Shown here: one piece after another, positions 18,126 through 26,292 of the stretch
How the letters are laid out: each line of letters opens with the position of its first letter
Position numbering within the stretch: position 1 is the first letter of the stretch
Assembly (NCBI GenBank): GCA_016874755.1
Contig: VGTH01000019.1
Coordinates: forward strand, 36,349 to 100,348
Source: Deltaproteobacteria bacterium
GTDB lineage: Bacteria > Desulfobacterota > Binatia > UBA9968
DNA: 64,000 bases
Direction: 5' to 3'
Notes under the pieces: generated by a model
The model's database searches: none
What the model was told of the DNA's origin: nothing
The model's input: only the letters and a program-made list of their open reading frames with translations
Translations under genes and position numbers: made by a program

Positions 18126-19154
18126 ATGGCCGCAGTAAACGCGAAAGAAATATCGCGATACAGGGACGACCGGTTGATCGCACTTCTTCGACCCGGTGCC
18201 TGCCTGGCCCTCCTACTCGTGTTGTTTGTGCTGCCCTCATTCGCCCAAGCCCCACGCAAGCCTGAATCCGTGACCCTCGGTCTCTCCGCCAAACATGTGC
18301 TGAACATGCCGATCTATCTAGCGCAGCGCCACGGCATTTTCGATAGCGAGGGATTCGACTACAAACCGATTACGACAAAGACAAATACGGCCATTGCAGC
18401 CCTGGTTTCCGGCGATCTCGACTACATAACCGCATTCAATTCAGGGTTAGGCGCCGCCATCGGTGGGGCGCCGCTAGTTGCGGCTTATGTCTCCACCGAC
18501 AAACCGCTGCTCTACCTGATCACCCGCCCGGACATCAAAGACGCTAGAACACTGCGCGGCGGCATCATCGGCCACGGCGGCACGCGCGGCTCGCACTACC
18601 ATGCGACGGTTGCCATGGTGAAACATTTGGGATTGGACGCAGACAAAGACGTGCAGCTGATCTCGACGATCGACGTGACCCAGGGCATGACGGCGCTGCT
18701 CTCCGGCATTGTTGCTGGCGCGACGCTGTCGCCGCCCTACGATTCCATCGCCGTGCGCAAAGGCTATAACCGGTTGGTCCTCGGCCCGGAGGTCCTGCCG
18801 CGCTTTGCGGAGAACGGCTTGGTCATGCGCCGCGCCAAGCTGCGCGACAATGCCGACCAGGTGCGGCGCTTCCTGCGCGCGATGATTCGCGGCCTGAACT
18901 ATGCGATCGATCGGCCCACCGACGCCGTCGCGTTGATTCAAAAAGACTGGAACCTCGATAGAGAAACCGCGCAGACCGCCTATGACGCCTCGATCTCGAC
19001 GTACAACCTGCGCGGCGAGGCCGGCGACGAAATCGTCATGGCCGCCATCAAGCGCGCGCAACAGGACGCTAAGATTACCCAATCAAGTTTCGCGCCGAGA
19101 GATTTTGTCGATTGGAACATCGTGCGCGGACTGCAGCGCGATTTGAAGCGTTGA
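18126..19154 (+). CDS. ABC transporter substrate-binding protein, second of a tandem pair
   Basis: A 342-residue paralogue of the preceding gene (RGGIIGHGGTRGSHYHATVA and ATLSPPYDSIAVRKGY are shared). Its N-terminus differs: about 18 extra residues precede the hydrophobic segment (LALLLVLFVLPSFAQ), and the DNA coding for RYRDDRLIALLR is a copy of the dispersed GGGCGACC palindrome (18161-18190). The unusually long n-region may weaken export, or the true start lies further in. Followed by an amidohydrolase gene. Confidence 0.86.
   Translation: MAAVNAKEISRYRDDRLIALLRPGACLALLLVLFVLPSFAQAPRKPESVTLGLSAKHVLNMPIYLAQRHGIFDSEGFDYKPITTKTNTAIAALVSGDLDYITAFNSGLGAAIGGAPLVAAYVSTDKPLLYLITRPDIKDARTLRGGIIGHGGTRGSHYHATVAMVKHLGLDADKDVQLISTIDVTQGMTALLSGIVAGATLSPPYDSIAVRKGYNRLVLGPEVLPRFAENGLVMRRAKLRDNADQVRRFLRAMIRGLNYAIDRPTDAVALIQKDWNLDRETAQTAYDASISTYNLRGEAGDEIVMAAIKRAQQDAKITQSSFAPRDFVDWNIVRGLQRDLKR
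18161..18190. repeat. GGGCGACC-type palindrome inside coding sequence
   Basis: CAGGGACGACCGGTTGATCG followed by CACTTCTTCGA matches the copy at 15952-15980, including the TCTTCGA flank. It is read in frame as part of the extended signal region of the binding protein. Confidence 0.6.
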
Positions 19155-19167
19155 ACGATCAGGATTT

Positions 19168-19247
19168 ACCTCGCGCAAAGACGCAAAGGACCCCAAGAAA
19201 AAATATTATTTTCCGAACTTTGCGAGCTTTGCGCCTTTGCGCGAGGC
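19168..19247. repeat. CGCGCAAAG inverted repeat hairpin
   Basis: ACCTCGCGCAAAGACGCAAAG (19168-19188) is mirrored by CTTTGCGCCTTTGCGCGAGG (19227-19246). A strong hairpin can form between the two genes and may terminate transcription of the upstream pair. Confidence 0.7.
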
Positions 19248-19288
19248 ATCTCCGACTCCGATTCACCTAACACTCAAACGGAGGACTT

Positions 19289-20440
19289 ATGATTGTCGAT
19301 GCCGACGGCCATAGCCACATTCCACCGGAAGTGTTTGACAAGTATCTCGACAAGGAATTTCATCGCAACCGACCGCGCTATGTCACCTTCGACGATGGGC
19401 GCGGCTACTACATCGTCGAGGGGCGGGTCATCGCCAAGCCCTTCGGCTGGGGGCCGGGCACGCCGGGGAGCATCGCTGGCACGGCGCGCACGCGGAAAGT
19501 CAAGGATTGGGATCTGAGCAACGTGCCGGGGCGGCTGGATGATCTCGATCTCGAAGGCATCGATCTGCAGGTCATCTATCCCAACGTGTTGATGTCGATC
19601 AACAGTTGGGAGCACGCCGGCCTCGCTGGCGCCTGCGCGCGGGCTTACAACGATTGGATGTCTGAGAAATGCGCCCAGGCCGGCGGCCGCCTGCGCTTCG
19701 CCGCCGTGGTCGCACTCCAAGATCCCAAGGCGGCGGCCGTCGAACTGAAGCGCGCCGTCACATCGCTTGGCGCCGTCGGTGTGATGGTCACCGGCACCAT
19801 CGGCACGCGCACCCTCGACCATCCCGAGCTCTATCCGTTTTGGCAAGCCGTCGAGCAGCTCGACGTCGGCGTCGGCGTGCATACCGTCACCGGCATGTAC
19901 CCGACGGTCGGTCAGGAACTGTTCGATCACTTCTGGGGCGCCAAGGCAGTGTCGATGCCGCTGACTTTAACGACGGCAATGGTATCGCTCGTGGGCGGCG
20001 GTGTCTGCGACCTGTTTCCAAACATTCGCTTCGGCCTGCTCGAAACCGGCTGCGGCTGGCTGCCCTACTGGGTCGAGAGGATGGACGAGATGCACGAGCG
20101 CGGCGAAAAAGATCCGCGCATGTACGACGGCATCCTCGAACGCAAACGACCCACGAGCCGCATCAAACCGAGCGAGCTATTCGCCGAGGGTCGCATGGTG
20201 GTTTCCTGCGAACCGGGTGAGATCATGCTGCCGGCGGTCATCAACGCCGTCGGCGACAACTGCATCATGTACGCCAGCGACTATCCGCACGGCGACAGCA
20301 AGTGGCCCGAGACAGTGTCACGCATCCGCGGCGCGGGATTGTCGGAGACAACCCAGAGAAAAATTCTCGGCGACAACGCGGCGCGGCTGTACCAGTTGCA
20401 GCAACCGCTTGGCCGAGCTGCGTCAATTCTGAGAGCGTGA
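19289..20440 (+). CDS. Amidohydrolase family protein (Amidohydrolase_2)
   Basis: A 383-residue member; ATG follows CGGAGGA. The N-terminal motif is MIVDADGHSHIPPE, with an HSH pair shifted by two residues from the usual position. Further landmarks: YPNVLMSINSWEHAG, GVGVHTVTGMYPT, and IMYASDYPHGDSKWPE. Downstream of the tandem binding-protein pair on the same strand. Metal-dependent hydrolysis or decarboxylation of an unknown organic acid. Confidence 0.87.
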   Translation: MIVDADGHSHIPPEVFDKYLDKEFHRNRPRYVTFDDGRGYYIVEGRVIAKPFGWGPGTPGSIAGTARTRKVKDWDLSNVPGRLDDLDLEGIDLQVIYPNVLMSINSWEHAGLAGACARAYNDWMSEKCAQAGGRLRFAAVVALQDPKAAAVELKRAVTSLGAVGVMVTGTIGTRTLDHPELYPFWQAVEQLDVGVGVHTVTGMYPTVGQELFDHFWGAKAVSMPLTLTTAMVSLVGGGVCDLFPNIRFGLLETGCGWLPYWVERMDEMHERGEKDPRMYDGILERKRPTSRIKPSELFAEGRMVVSCEPGEIMLPAVINAVGDNCIMYASDYPHGDSKWPETVSRIRGAGLSETTQRKILGDNAARLYQLQQPLGRAASILRA

Positions 20441-20454
20441 TGCGATACCAGAGT

Positions 20455-20535
20455 TTGCATCCTGAGCGCTAGCGAAGGATCTGCTTTCGTGCGGTCGCAT
20501 AAAGCAGATTCTTCGCCTTCGGCTCAGAATGACGA
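20455..20535. repeat. CCTGAGCG...CAGAATGAC inverted repeat
   Basis: CCTGAGCGCTAGCGAAGGATCTGC pairs with GCAGATTCTTCGCCTTCGGCTCAG around a short loop. This is another small dispersed element, distinct from the CGCAAAG type. Confidence 0.6.
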
Positions 20536-20667
20536 TGGTGACAAAACACACAAGCAACGACTATTGAGAAAGATCCTTCGGATGTGGTTCAAGATCTTTT
20601 TGTTGCTGCTCCTCTGTCTGGCCGCGCCACCCCGCATCCACGCCCAAACCGAAGCCGACTCGGAAGA

Positions 20668-20910
20668 CTTTAACCGCAAAGAACGCAGAGAACGCAAAGT
20701 CCGGAGGGCAGGCACAAGGCCTGCCCCTACAAAACCCTTCGTGGTGACAACCTGGCTGCAATTTTCATGTTGCATGGGCGTGCGCAAGCACATGAACCAC
20801 TCCGTGGTGAATATCCCCTCTCCGACTTTTTGCGTTCTTTGCGGTTAAATTCTCCGGGTTCCTAATCCGGGCGCGCAGCGCCTTTTGTGCCCCTTGTCTT
20901 TGTGCTTAAT
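20668..20910. repeat. Composite intergenic repeat, inverted partner of 2022-2115
   Basis: TTTAACCGCAAAGAACGCAG near 20670 is mirrored by TGCGTTCTTTGCGGTTAAA near 20830. Bases 20820-20910 match 2022-2115 on the opposite strand. A GGGCAGGCACAAGGCCTGCCC palindrome sits at about 20705-20727. The whole spacer 20441-20918 is repeats; no gene is supported. Confidence 0.8.
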
Positions 20911-20918
20911 CAGTTTTC

Positions 20919-22082
20919 TTACGCCGCGTTCAAATGAAAAAACTTCACGGCGTTACCGGCGAGCATCGCATGCTTCTCATCCTCGGGGACGCCAGCAAAC
21001 TGTTCTTGGACGAGCTTTAGCGAGTCCGGCCAGACGGTAACGATATGCGGAAAGTCCGTCGACCACATGACTTTGTCGACACCGACCATGTGGCGCAGCT
21101 GAATGCCGACTGGGTCGTCGAAGACGCCCCAGTGGGCGTGCTCGCGCAAATACTCGCTCGGCGGCCGTTTCAACTTCGGCAGGCCCAATAATCTTTCCGC
21201 CCAGTGACAGTTGACCTTATAGGTCTGGTCCATCTGCTGGTAGAAATAGGGAATCCAGCCGATGTTATTTTCCGCCCAAAAAATCTGCAGCTTGGGGAAA
21301 CGATCGAACACACCGGTAAAGATCAATTGCGTCGCCTCCACCGCGCCGCAGTGATAAATCCCCTGGCGCGCCAGGCGCTGGAGAAAATCGAACGGCCGGT
21401 CTTCTCCCTGCGGGTCCTTGGGATATTTCATGAGATATACATCGCGCTCGTCGGTGCGGCGCGGAAACGACGTGTGAATCGTCACCGGCATGTCGAGATC
21501 GATGGCCGCCGCCCAAAAAATATCGTCTTCCGGCGTCGGAAAGCCCTTGCCACTCGGAAACGTGTGCAGCCGCACCGCCTTGCAGCCCTTTTCTTTGCAG
21601 CGCTTCATCTCGGCGACGTTTTCCTCAGCGCCGATGTCGGGCATCACGGCGGCGCCGACGAGGCGGTCGGGGTCGACGGCGCAGTACTCTTCAATAAAAT
21701 AGTCGTTGAACGCCCGAATGATGCCCAAAAAGCAGTCGCGGTCTTTGATCTTGCTGTTGCGCGCCTCGGTGGCGAACAACAATTCGCCGTCGATGCCGTC
21801 TTGATCCTGCTCTTTCAGACGCTGCTCGGGTGAGCCGGCGCCGACCGAGGTCTCGAAATCTAAGCGAGTCGGGTTAAAATTCTCCGGCCCCTTGCCGGCA
21901 AATAAATTCGTCCCGCGATACTCCAGCGGCTGGCCCTCTTCGACGATGGCGTCCCGGCCATCGCCCAATTTGATGCGCCGCGGCGCGCGGTCGCGAAACT
22001 TCGCCGGCACGCGGTGCGTCCAGGTTTCCGGTAGACGTTCGAAGTGACTGTCTGCTGAGAAATAACGATACTTGCGGGCCAT
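20919..22082 (-). CDS. Amidohydrolase family protein (Amidohydrolase_2)
   Basis: A 387-residue member; ATG 22082 is preceded by GAGGAGG. N-terminal YFSADSHFERLPETWTHRVP (D-S-H), then MPVTIHTSFPRR, IFTGVFDRFPKLQIFWAENN, and WSTDFPHIVTVWPDS. It is a paralogue of the product of 14674-15873. It is the last gene of a minus-strand run with two cupins and a binding protein (25830 down to 20919), suggesting one catabolic unit. Confidence 0.88.
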   Translation of the reverse strand: MARKYRYFSADSHFERLPETWTHRVPAKFRDRAPRRIKLGDGRDAIVEEGQPLEYRGTNLFAGKGPENFNPTRLDFETSVGAGSPEQRLKEQDQDGIDGELLFATEARNSKIKDRDCFLGIIRAFNDYFIEEYCAVDPDRLVGAAVMPDIGAEENVAEMKRCKEKGCKAVRLHTFPSGKGFPTPEDDIFWAAAIDLDMPVTIHTSFPRRTDERDVYLMKYPKDPQGEDRPFDFLQRLARQGIYHCGAVEATQLIFTGVFDRFPKLQIFWAENNIGWIPYFYQQMDQTYKVNCHWAERLLGLPKLKRPPSEYLREHAHWGVFDDPVGIQLRHMVGVDKVMWSTDFPHIVTVWPDSLKLVQEQFAGVPEDEKHAMLAGNAVKFFHLNAA

Positions 22083-22107
22083 GTTAACAAAACCTCCTCA
22101 GATATTT

Positions 22108-22190
22108 GCCGCGCGCAAAGACGCAAAGCAGGCAAAGGGCAAAGTTATTTTCCGAACTCTGCGCGCTCCGCGCCTCCGCGCGAGCCGTTC
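22108..22190. repeat. CGCGCAAAGACGCAAAG hairpin repeat
   Basis: CCGCGCGCAAAGACGCAAAG faces CTGCGCGCTCCGCGCCTCCG within 80 bases, between the small ORF and the amidohydrolase gene. Confidence 0.6.
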
Positions 22191-22200
22191 CGAATCTAAA

Positions 22201-22428
22201 CTAACGCACCAACATTTCCTTCATGATTTTTTCCATCGCCTTTGATACTTGATCGGTCTGCCGCGCCCCGCCGGATAGTTTGGCGATCTCGCTAAAGAGC
22301 GGCTCGACCGATGCGGCATGGGTCGTCGCAGCGAATATCGCGATCACGACTTGGACGCACACCCAGGTTAAAGCGGTTCCGAACCCCATCCGCGATCCCC
22401 AACCGTCCATCATCGACCGGATCCCCAA
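22201..22428 (-). CDS. Small hypothetical exported or membrane protein
   Basis: Up to 75 residues; the frame opens with TTG directly after the cupin stop, but ATG 22413 (MMDGWG) or 22389 (MGFGTALTW) are likelier starts. One hydrophobic segment (ALTWVCVQVVIAIFAATTHAA) resembles a signal peptide, followed by a charged tail with KAMEKIMKEMLVR. No family recognised. It could be a fragment of an exported protein. Confidence 0.35.
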   Translation of the reverse strand: MGIRSMMDGWGSRMGFGTALTWVCVQVVIAIFAATTHAASVEPLFSEIAKLSGGARQTDQVSKAMEKIMKEMLVR

Positions 22429-23517
22429 TCACTTCATCGTGCAATGCGGATGATAATCCATCTTGCACTTGGCGCCGGCGCCGCGCATGGCCTTTTCGAA
22501 CTCGGAGTGGATCATCGGCTCTTCGTCTTCATACTCGATCTGATCGCCGCCCTCTTTGACGCTTTTGTAAACGTAGGCTTTACCGCCCGCCTTCGGCTTG
22601 TCGCTGCCCCAGCCGATAGCGAGAAAAAACACCGGATCGGCGGCGCCGTTAAAATGTTGGTGGAACCACATTTCCGGCGGCACGAAGACACTGCCCGGCC
22701 CCCAGTCGATGCGTTCCATCTGATTGCCTTCTTTCCACATGAGCGAATAGCCGTGGCCGCGAATGATGAGAACGTGGATACCGGGGCCGTGACGATGGGC
22801 CTTCTTGTAGGCGCCGACGCCCCAGAGCGACACGTGCGATTTCATGGTGTTACCGACCATGCGAAAGACCGTGCTCTTGGCGCCGCCGCCGCGGTCGAAA
22901 CCGCCGGAAAAAGTCTGGCAGACGCGCACGTCGGAGACAAAGTTGGTCGACCACTGCTGCGTGGCATTGGTCTGCTTAAAATAATTGTCTTCGCCGGTGA
23001 AACGGTCTTTGAAGACAAAGTCGTTATCAAAGACAAACTCGTGGTTATTGAACGTGTCGATGACCCGCGGCGCGGCGGTCATGGCGATGTAGCGCACCGC
23101 CTCTTGACCCGAGGCATTGTGGTGCTCATGCCAGGCATTCATCGGTATCGCAAAGTAGCTTCCCTCTTGCCATTCAAACGTCTGCTTGTGATTGGGATCG
23201 ATCCACACCGAGGTCGCGCCGCGGCCTTTCAAGATGTACATGGTCTCTTCGAACAAATGGCGGTGCGCCGTGAAAGATTTGCCCGGAGGAATTTCCGCGA
23301 CGTACGAATCGTTGAAGCCGCCGGTGCCGTCGAGATTCAAAAACGCCGCCGAGCCGCTGCCGCTCGATTTCCACGGCGCCAGCTCTAGATCGAAGACGCT
23401 TTTGACACCGAGGCCGCGGTAGGTCGGCAGGCCTTCGGACTCTTTCCAAGTTTCGTAGGGCGATTTATAGGCGAGTCGCTCTTTGACTTCCTCTTCTGCA
23501 TTTGCCGGTGTAGCCAT
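22429..23517 (-). CDS. Bicupin domain protein
   Basis: A 362-residue double cupin. ATG 23517 follows GGAGGG; the open frame above it is spacer. First metal site: FTAHRHLFEETMYILKGRGA with WHEHHN; second: KKAHRHGPGIHVLIIRGHG with WFHQHFN. A paralogue of the product of 32258-33295. It lies between a Fe3+-type binding protein upstream and a small ORF downstream. A role as oxygenase or isomerase is possible; no substrate evidence. Confidence 0.85.
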   Translation of the reverse strand: MATPANAEEEVKERLAYKSPYETWKESEGLPTYRGLGVKSVFDLELAPWKSSGSGSAAFLNLDGTGGFNDSYVAEIPPGKSFTAHRHLFEETMYILKGRGATSVWIDPNHKQTFEWQEGSYFAIPMNAWHEHHNASGQEAVRYIAMTAAPRVIDTFNNHEFVFDNDFVFKDRFTGEDNYFKQTNATQQWSTNFVSDVRVCQTFSGGFDRGGGAKSTVFRMVGNTMKSHVSLWGVGAYKKAHRHGPGIHVLIIRGHGYSLMWKEGNQMERIDWGPGSVFVPPEMWFHQHFNGAADPVFFLAIGWGSDKPKAGGKAYVYKSVKEGGDQIEYEDEEPMIHSEFEKAMRGAGAKCKMDYHPHCTMK

Positions 23518-23683
23518 GATTTTTCCCTCCAGTTCTATTTCCAATTCGACCTTGTTGTCTCGCACGGCGTCATTGGATCCGATACTCGCCCCGCCTCGGG
23601 GGAAGGCCAGGATGGGGGAAAACACTTCGACGTGACCCCCACTCTAACTCTCCGCCGAAACGGGAAACAGAACCCGAATGTTC

Positions 23684-24673
23684 TTATCTCCCCAGGAATA
23701 TCTCGTTAAACAACTTAATCTGTTTCCCCGAATCGCCTTCATACTTGATCACGTGCGGCGTCTTCTCGACCAATTCGGCGACCCGCTTCGAATCGGCGTC
23801 GACGCCCTTGCGGATCGGAATCTTGTCGATCTCGCGCAGCGATTTTTGCCCCTCGTCCGATAAATAGAAATCCACCAGCAGCCGTGCCGCGTTGGGGCGC
23901 GGCGCGTTCTTGGCAATCGCCACCGACGACACCGTCGCAAACGATGGATCCAGCGGTAGCCAGTCCACCGGTCCGTTGCGCTCGCGGATCTTCTCCAGCT
24001 TGGTCACTTGCATGAACGCGACGATGGGAAATTCACCGGCGCCGAGCAGCTGGGAAATTTTCGTGTAGCCGTTGTGCGCGATCAAATCCTGCTTGGCGAA
24101 GGCGCGCATGAACGCCAACGCCTTCTCCTCGCCGCGCAACTCGGTCATGCCGATCAACGGATTGTTGGTGCCGATGTGAAAGGCGATCTTGCCTTTGTAT
24201 TCGGGCTTCAAATAGTCGTTGTAGGAGCGCGGCGCCTTCGCCACCGGCATTTGCTTGGTGTTGACGCCGGTGACCAGCACATCGGTATTGATGCCGCTCC
24301 AAAATCCCTTGGGATCGTTGAAGCCCTGTTGCAAGAACTTGGTCTCGGGACTCGTGTACTGCGCCAGGACACCGATGTCGCGCAAGTAGTTCATCGAATC
24401 GGGCGTCACGCCGAACACGTCGGCCAGATGTTTGCCGGCGCGAAACTCGGCGATGGCGCGCGCCGCCAGCGTCGCCGCGCCCAGGCGCACATGATTGACT
24501 TTGAGAAACGGATACTTTTTGGCGATGGCTTTCTGAAACACTTGAAAGTCCGACAGCACCATGGTCGTGTAAAGCACGACCTCGCCTTCTTTCTTGGCGA
24601 GTTCGAGGTCGGCTGCGTGGACAGAATGCCCCAGCCCCAGCGCAACAATTAACAGTGTTAGCCAGACCTTCAC
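23684..24673 (-). CDS. Extracellular solute-binding protein (Fe3+/FutA-like, family 1)
   Basis: About 329 residues. GTG 24673 follows AGAGG by 9 bases and opens a signal peptide (KVWLTLLIVALGLGHSVHA). The longer open frame to 24799 is dispersed repeat sequence. Landmarks: KKEGEVVLYTTMVLSDFQVF, HLADVFGVTPDSMNYL, and SVAIAKNAPRPNAARLLVDF. This class includes Fe3+, thiamine and phosphonate binders; here it sits between two cupins without permease or ATPase genes. Confidence 0.84.
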   Translation of the reverse strand: MKVWLTLLIVALGLGHSVHAADLELAKKEGEVVLYTTMVLSDFQVFQKAIAKKYPFLKVNHVRLGAATLAARAIAEFRAGKHLADVFGVTPDSMNYLRDIGVLAQYTSPETKFLQQGFNDPKGFWSGINTDVLVTGVNTKQMPVAKAPRSYNDYLKPEYKGKIAFHIGTNNPLIGMTELRGEEKALAFMRAFAKQDLIAHNGYTKISQLLGAGEFPIVAFMQVTKLEKIRERNGPVDWLPLDPSFATVSSVAIAKNAPRPNAARLLVDFYLSDEGQKSLREIDKIPIRKGVDADSKRVAELVEKTPHVIKYEGDSGKQIKLFNEIFLGR

Positions 24674-24689
24674 CAAGGCCAACCAACCT

Positions 24690-24790
24690 CTGATTTCCCG
24701 CTTTGAAAAAGCGGGATTGAGGGGGCTTTGTGCCTTGTGTGCGAAGGGAAATCCCCCCTTATCCACTTTTCGCAAAGGGGGGAAAAATGC
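24690..24790. repeat. CCCCCTT/AAGGGGG intergenic repeat
   Basis: Contains CCCGCTTTGAAAAAGCGGG (palindrome) and the paired elements AAATCCCCCCTTATCC and CGCAAAGGGGGGAAAAA, a common dispersed repeat type. It separates the cupin from the binding-protein gene. Confidence 0.65.
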
Positions 24791-24795
24791 CCTGA

Positions 24796-25830
24796 TCATA
24801 CGTAATCCGCCTTTTCACCTTGATGGGTCAGCGACAAACCTAAGTTATCCATCGCCAACCGCGTGTTGATACCAAGAATGCGCAGAGGCTCGTTGCCGGT
24901 ATTGAAATACTGGTGCCACTGGAAAACCGGTATCGCCAAAACATCGAGCGTATCGAAGTTGTACTCCTTATCCTCGACGATCACTTTGCCTTTGCCGCCG
25001 ACCACCAAGTCGATTTCATCGTACAAATGCCGGTGCGCGCCCGAGCGCTTGCCCGGCGGAATCTCCGCCATGACGACACCCAATGCTTTGGCGTGAAAGC
25101 CGATGCGCGGGTCGACGACGTAGGCGATGTTGCCCATCGCGGTGGGCTCAAACACCAGATCTTTTTGTTTGACCAACACTTTGCTGTTGCGCCGCAGCGT
25201 TTCTTCATGCATGGCGAACGCCACCTGTTCGGCGTAGAGCTTGGCGGCGCCGCTGTTGAGCAGCTTGGCATCTTCGATCTTGCTGCCGCCGCCCGGGATC
25301 AGCGTCTTGCGCATATCCTCGCCCTCCTGGGCGTAGATCCAAAACTCGGGATAGCGCTCGTCCTCATAGACCGCTTGACCGAGCGCCAACGACAATGGCC
25401 CTGTGGTCGAGGCGATGCGCAGCACCGGCTCGTCGCCATCGTTGACATGGCGGTGCCAGGAGAACATCGGCACCGACAATAAATCTCCCGGCCCCCAATC
25501 GTAGCGCACGCCGTCGATGATGCTGTGGCCGTGGCCCTTGAGAAAATAGATGATCGCTTCCACCGTGTGGCGGTGGCCCAGCGACTTCCACTCCTGCCCT
25601 TCTTCAGTGTGCGGCGGAATGACGTCATACCATAGACGGTGGGTATGATTGTTGGAACCTAAACGCGCGTCGACGACATAGATATGCTTGTGTTCGCCCA
25701 ACTGCTTTTCCACGTCGGTCCATTTAAAAAGTACTTCCTGCCCCTTGCGCCGGCCCTGTTCCTCCTTGGCGAACTTGACGCTGTGCATCATCAGTTCGGT
25801 ATGTTTTTCTTTGATCGACTTAACTTCCAT
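24796..25830 (-). CDS. Bicupin domain protein
   Basis: A 344-residue double cupin with GHRHTVEAIIYFLKGHGHSI and FSWHRHVND in the first half, GAHRHLYDEIDLVVGGKGKV and FQWHQYFN in the second. ATG 25830 follows GGAGGATGG. It heads the minus-strand run that includes the solute-binding protein, a second cupin and an amidohydrolase. It is more divergent from the other cupins here than they are from each other. Confidence 0.85.
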   Translation of the reverse strand: MEVKSIKEKHTELMMHSVKFAKEEQGRRKGQEVLFKWTDVEKQLGEHKHIYVVDARLGSNNHTHRLWYDVIPPHTEEGQEWKSLGHRHTVEAIIYFLKGHGHSIIDGVRYDWGPGDLLSVPMFSWHRHVNDGDEPVLRIASTTGPLSLALGQAVYEDERYPEFWIYAQEGEDMRKTLIPGGGSKIEDAKLLNSGAAKLYAEQVAFAMHEETLRRNSKVLVKQKDLVFEPTAMGNIAYVVDPRIGFHAKALGVVMAEIPPGKRSGAHRHLYDEIDLVVGGKGKVIVEDKEYNFDTLDVLAIPVFQWHQYFNTGNEPLRILGINTRLAMDNLGLSLTHQGEKADYV

Positions 25831-25949
25831 CCATCCTCCTGCGCTTGCTCGATTGGGTAAATTGCGCTGACATTAGCGCAACAGTTGGGCGATGCCAAGG
25901 CAGGTTAACCCGGCTTGCCGGTTCGGCGACAAGTTGTTAGCTTGCGCCC

Positions 25950-26288
25950 ATGCGCTGTCCAAAATGCCAATCAGCAACTCTTCGCGAAAAGAACTTTGAC
26001 GGGGTTAAGATCGATCGCTGCTCATCGTGCCACGGCACCTGGTTCGATGCCCGCGAGTTGGGCCAACTGCTGGCCGCCGAAGCCAACCAGGTGGCCGGCC
26101 TGCGACAGGGCGGCGCCAATACAACCGCGGACGACAAACAGGGCAATTGCCCGCGCGACGGTTCGGCGCTCCTGCGAATCTACAGCGCCATCGACCGAGC
26201 GGTGGTCTTGGATGCCTGTGCCGATTGTCACGGCATTTGGCTTGACGGCGGTGAATTCGAAAAGCTTTACAACACGCTGACAGCGTAG
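25950..26288 (+). CDS. zf-TFIIB domain protein
   Basis: A 112-residue protein with two zinc-ribbon halves: MRCPKCQSATL...CSSCHGTWFDARELGQLL and CPRDGSALL...CADCHGIWLDGGEFEKL. Four CxxC motifs are intact. This is the bacterial zf-TFIIB family of unknown role, possibly redox or nucleic-acid related. It converges on the LysR gene with a 4-base gap. Confidence 0.85.
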   Translation: MRCPKCQSATLREKNFDGVKIDRCSSCHGTWFDARELGQLLAAEANQVAGLRQGGANTTADDKQGNCPRDGSALLRIYSAIDRAVVLDACADCHGIWLDGGEFEKLYNTLTA

Positions 26289-26292
26289 CGCT

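Noticed and set aside
20489..20848. 119-codon plus-strand ORF
   Set aside because: Made almost wholly of dispersed repeat sequence; the peptide repeats the usual translations of such repeats.
2020..22190. CRISPR array candidates among the CGCAAAG/CACGAAG repeats
   Set aside because: Units are short, degenerate and without constant-length unique spacers; no cas genes.
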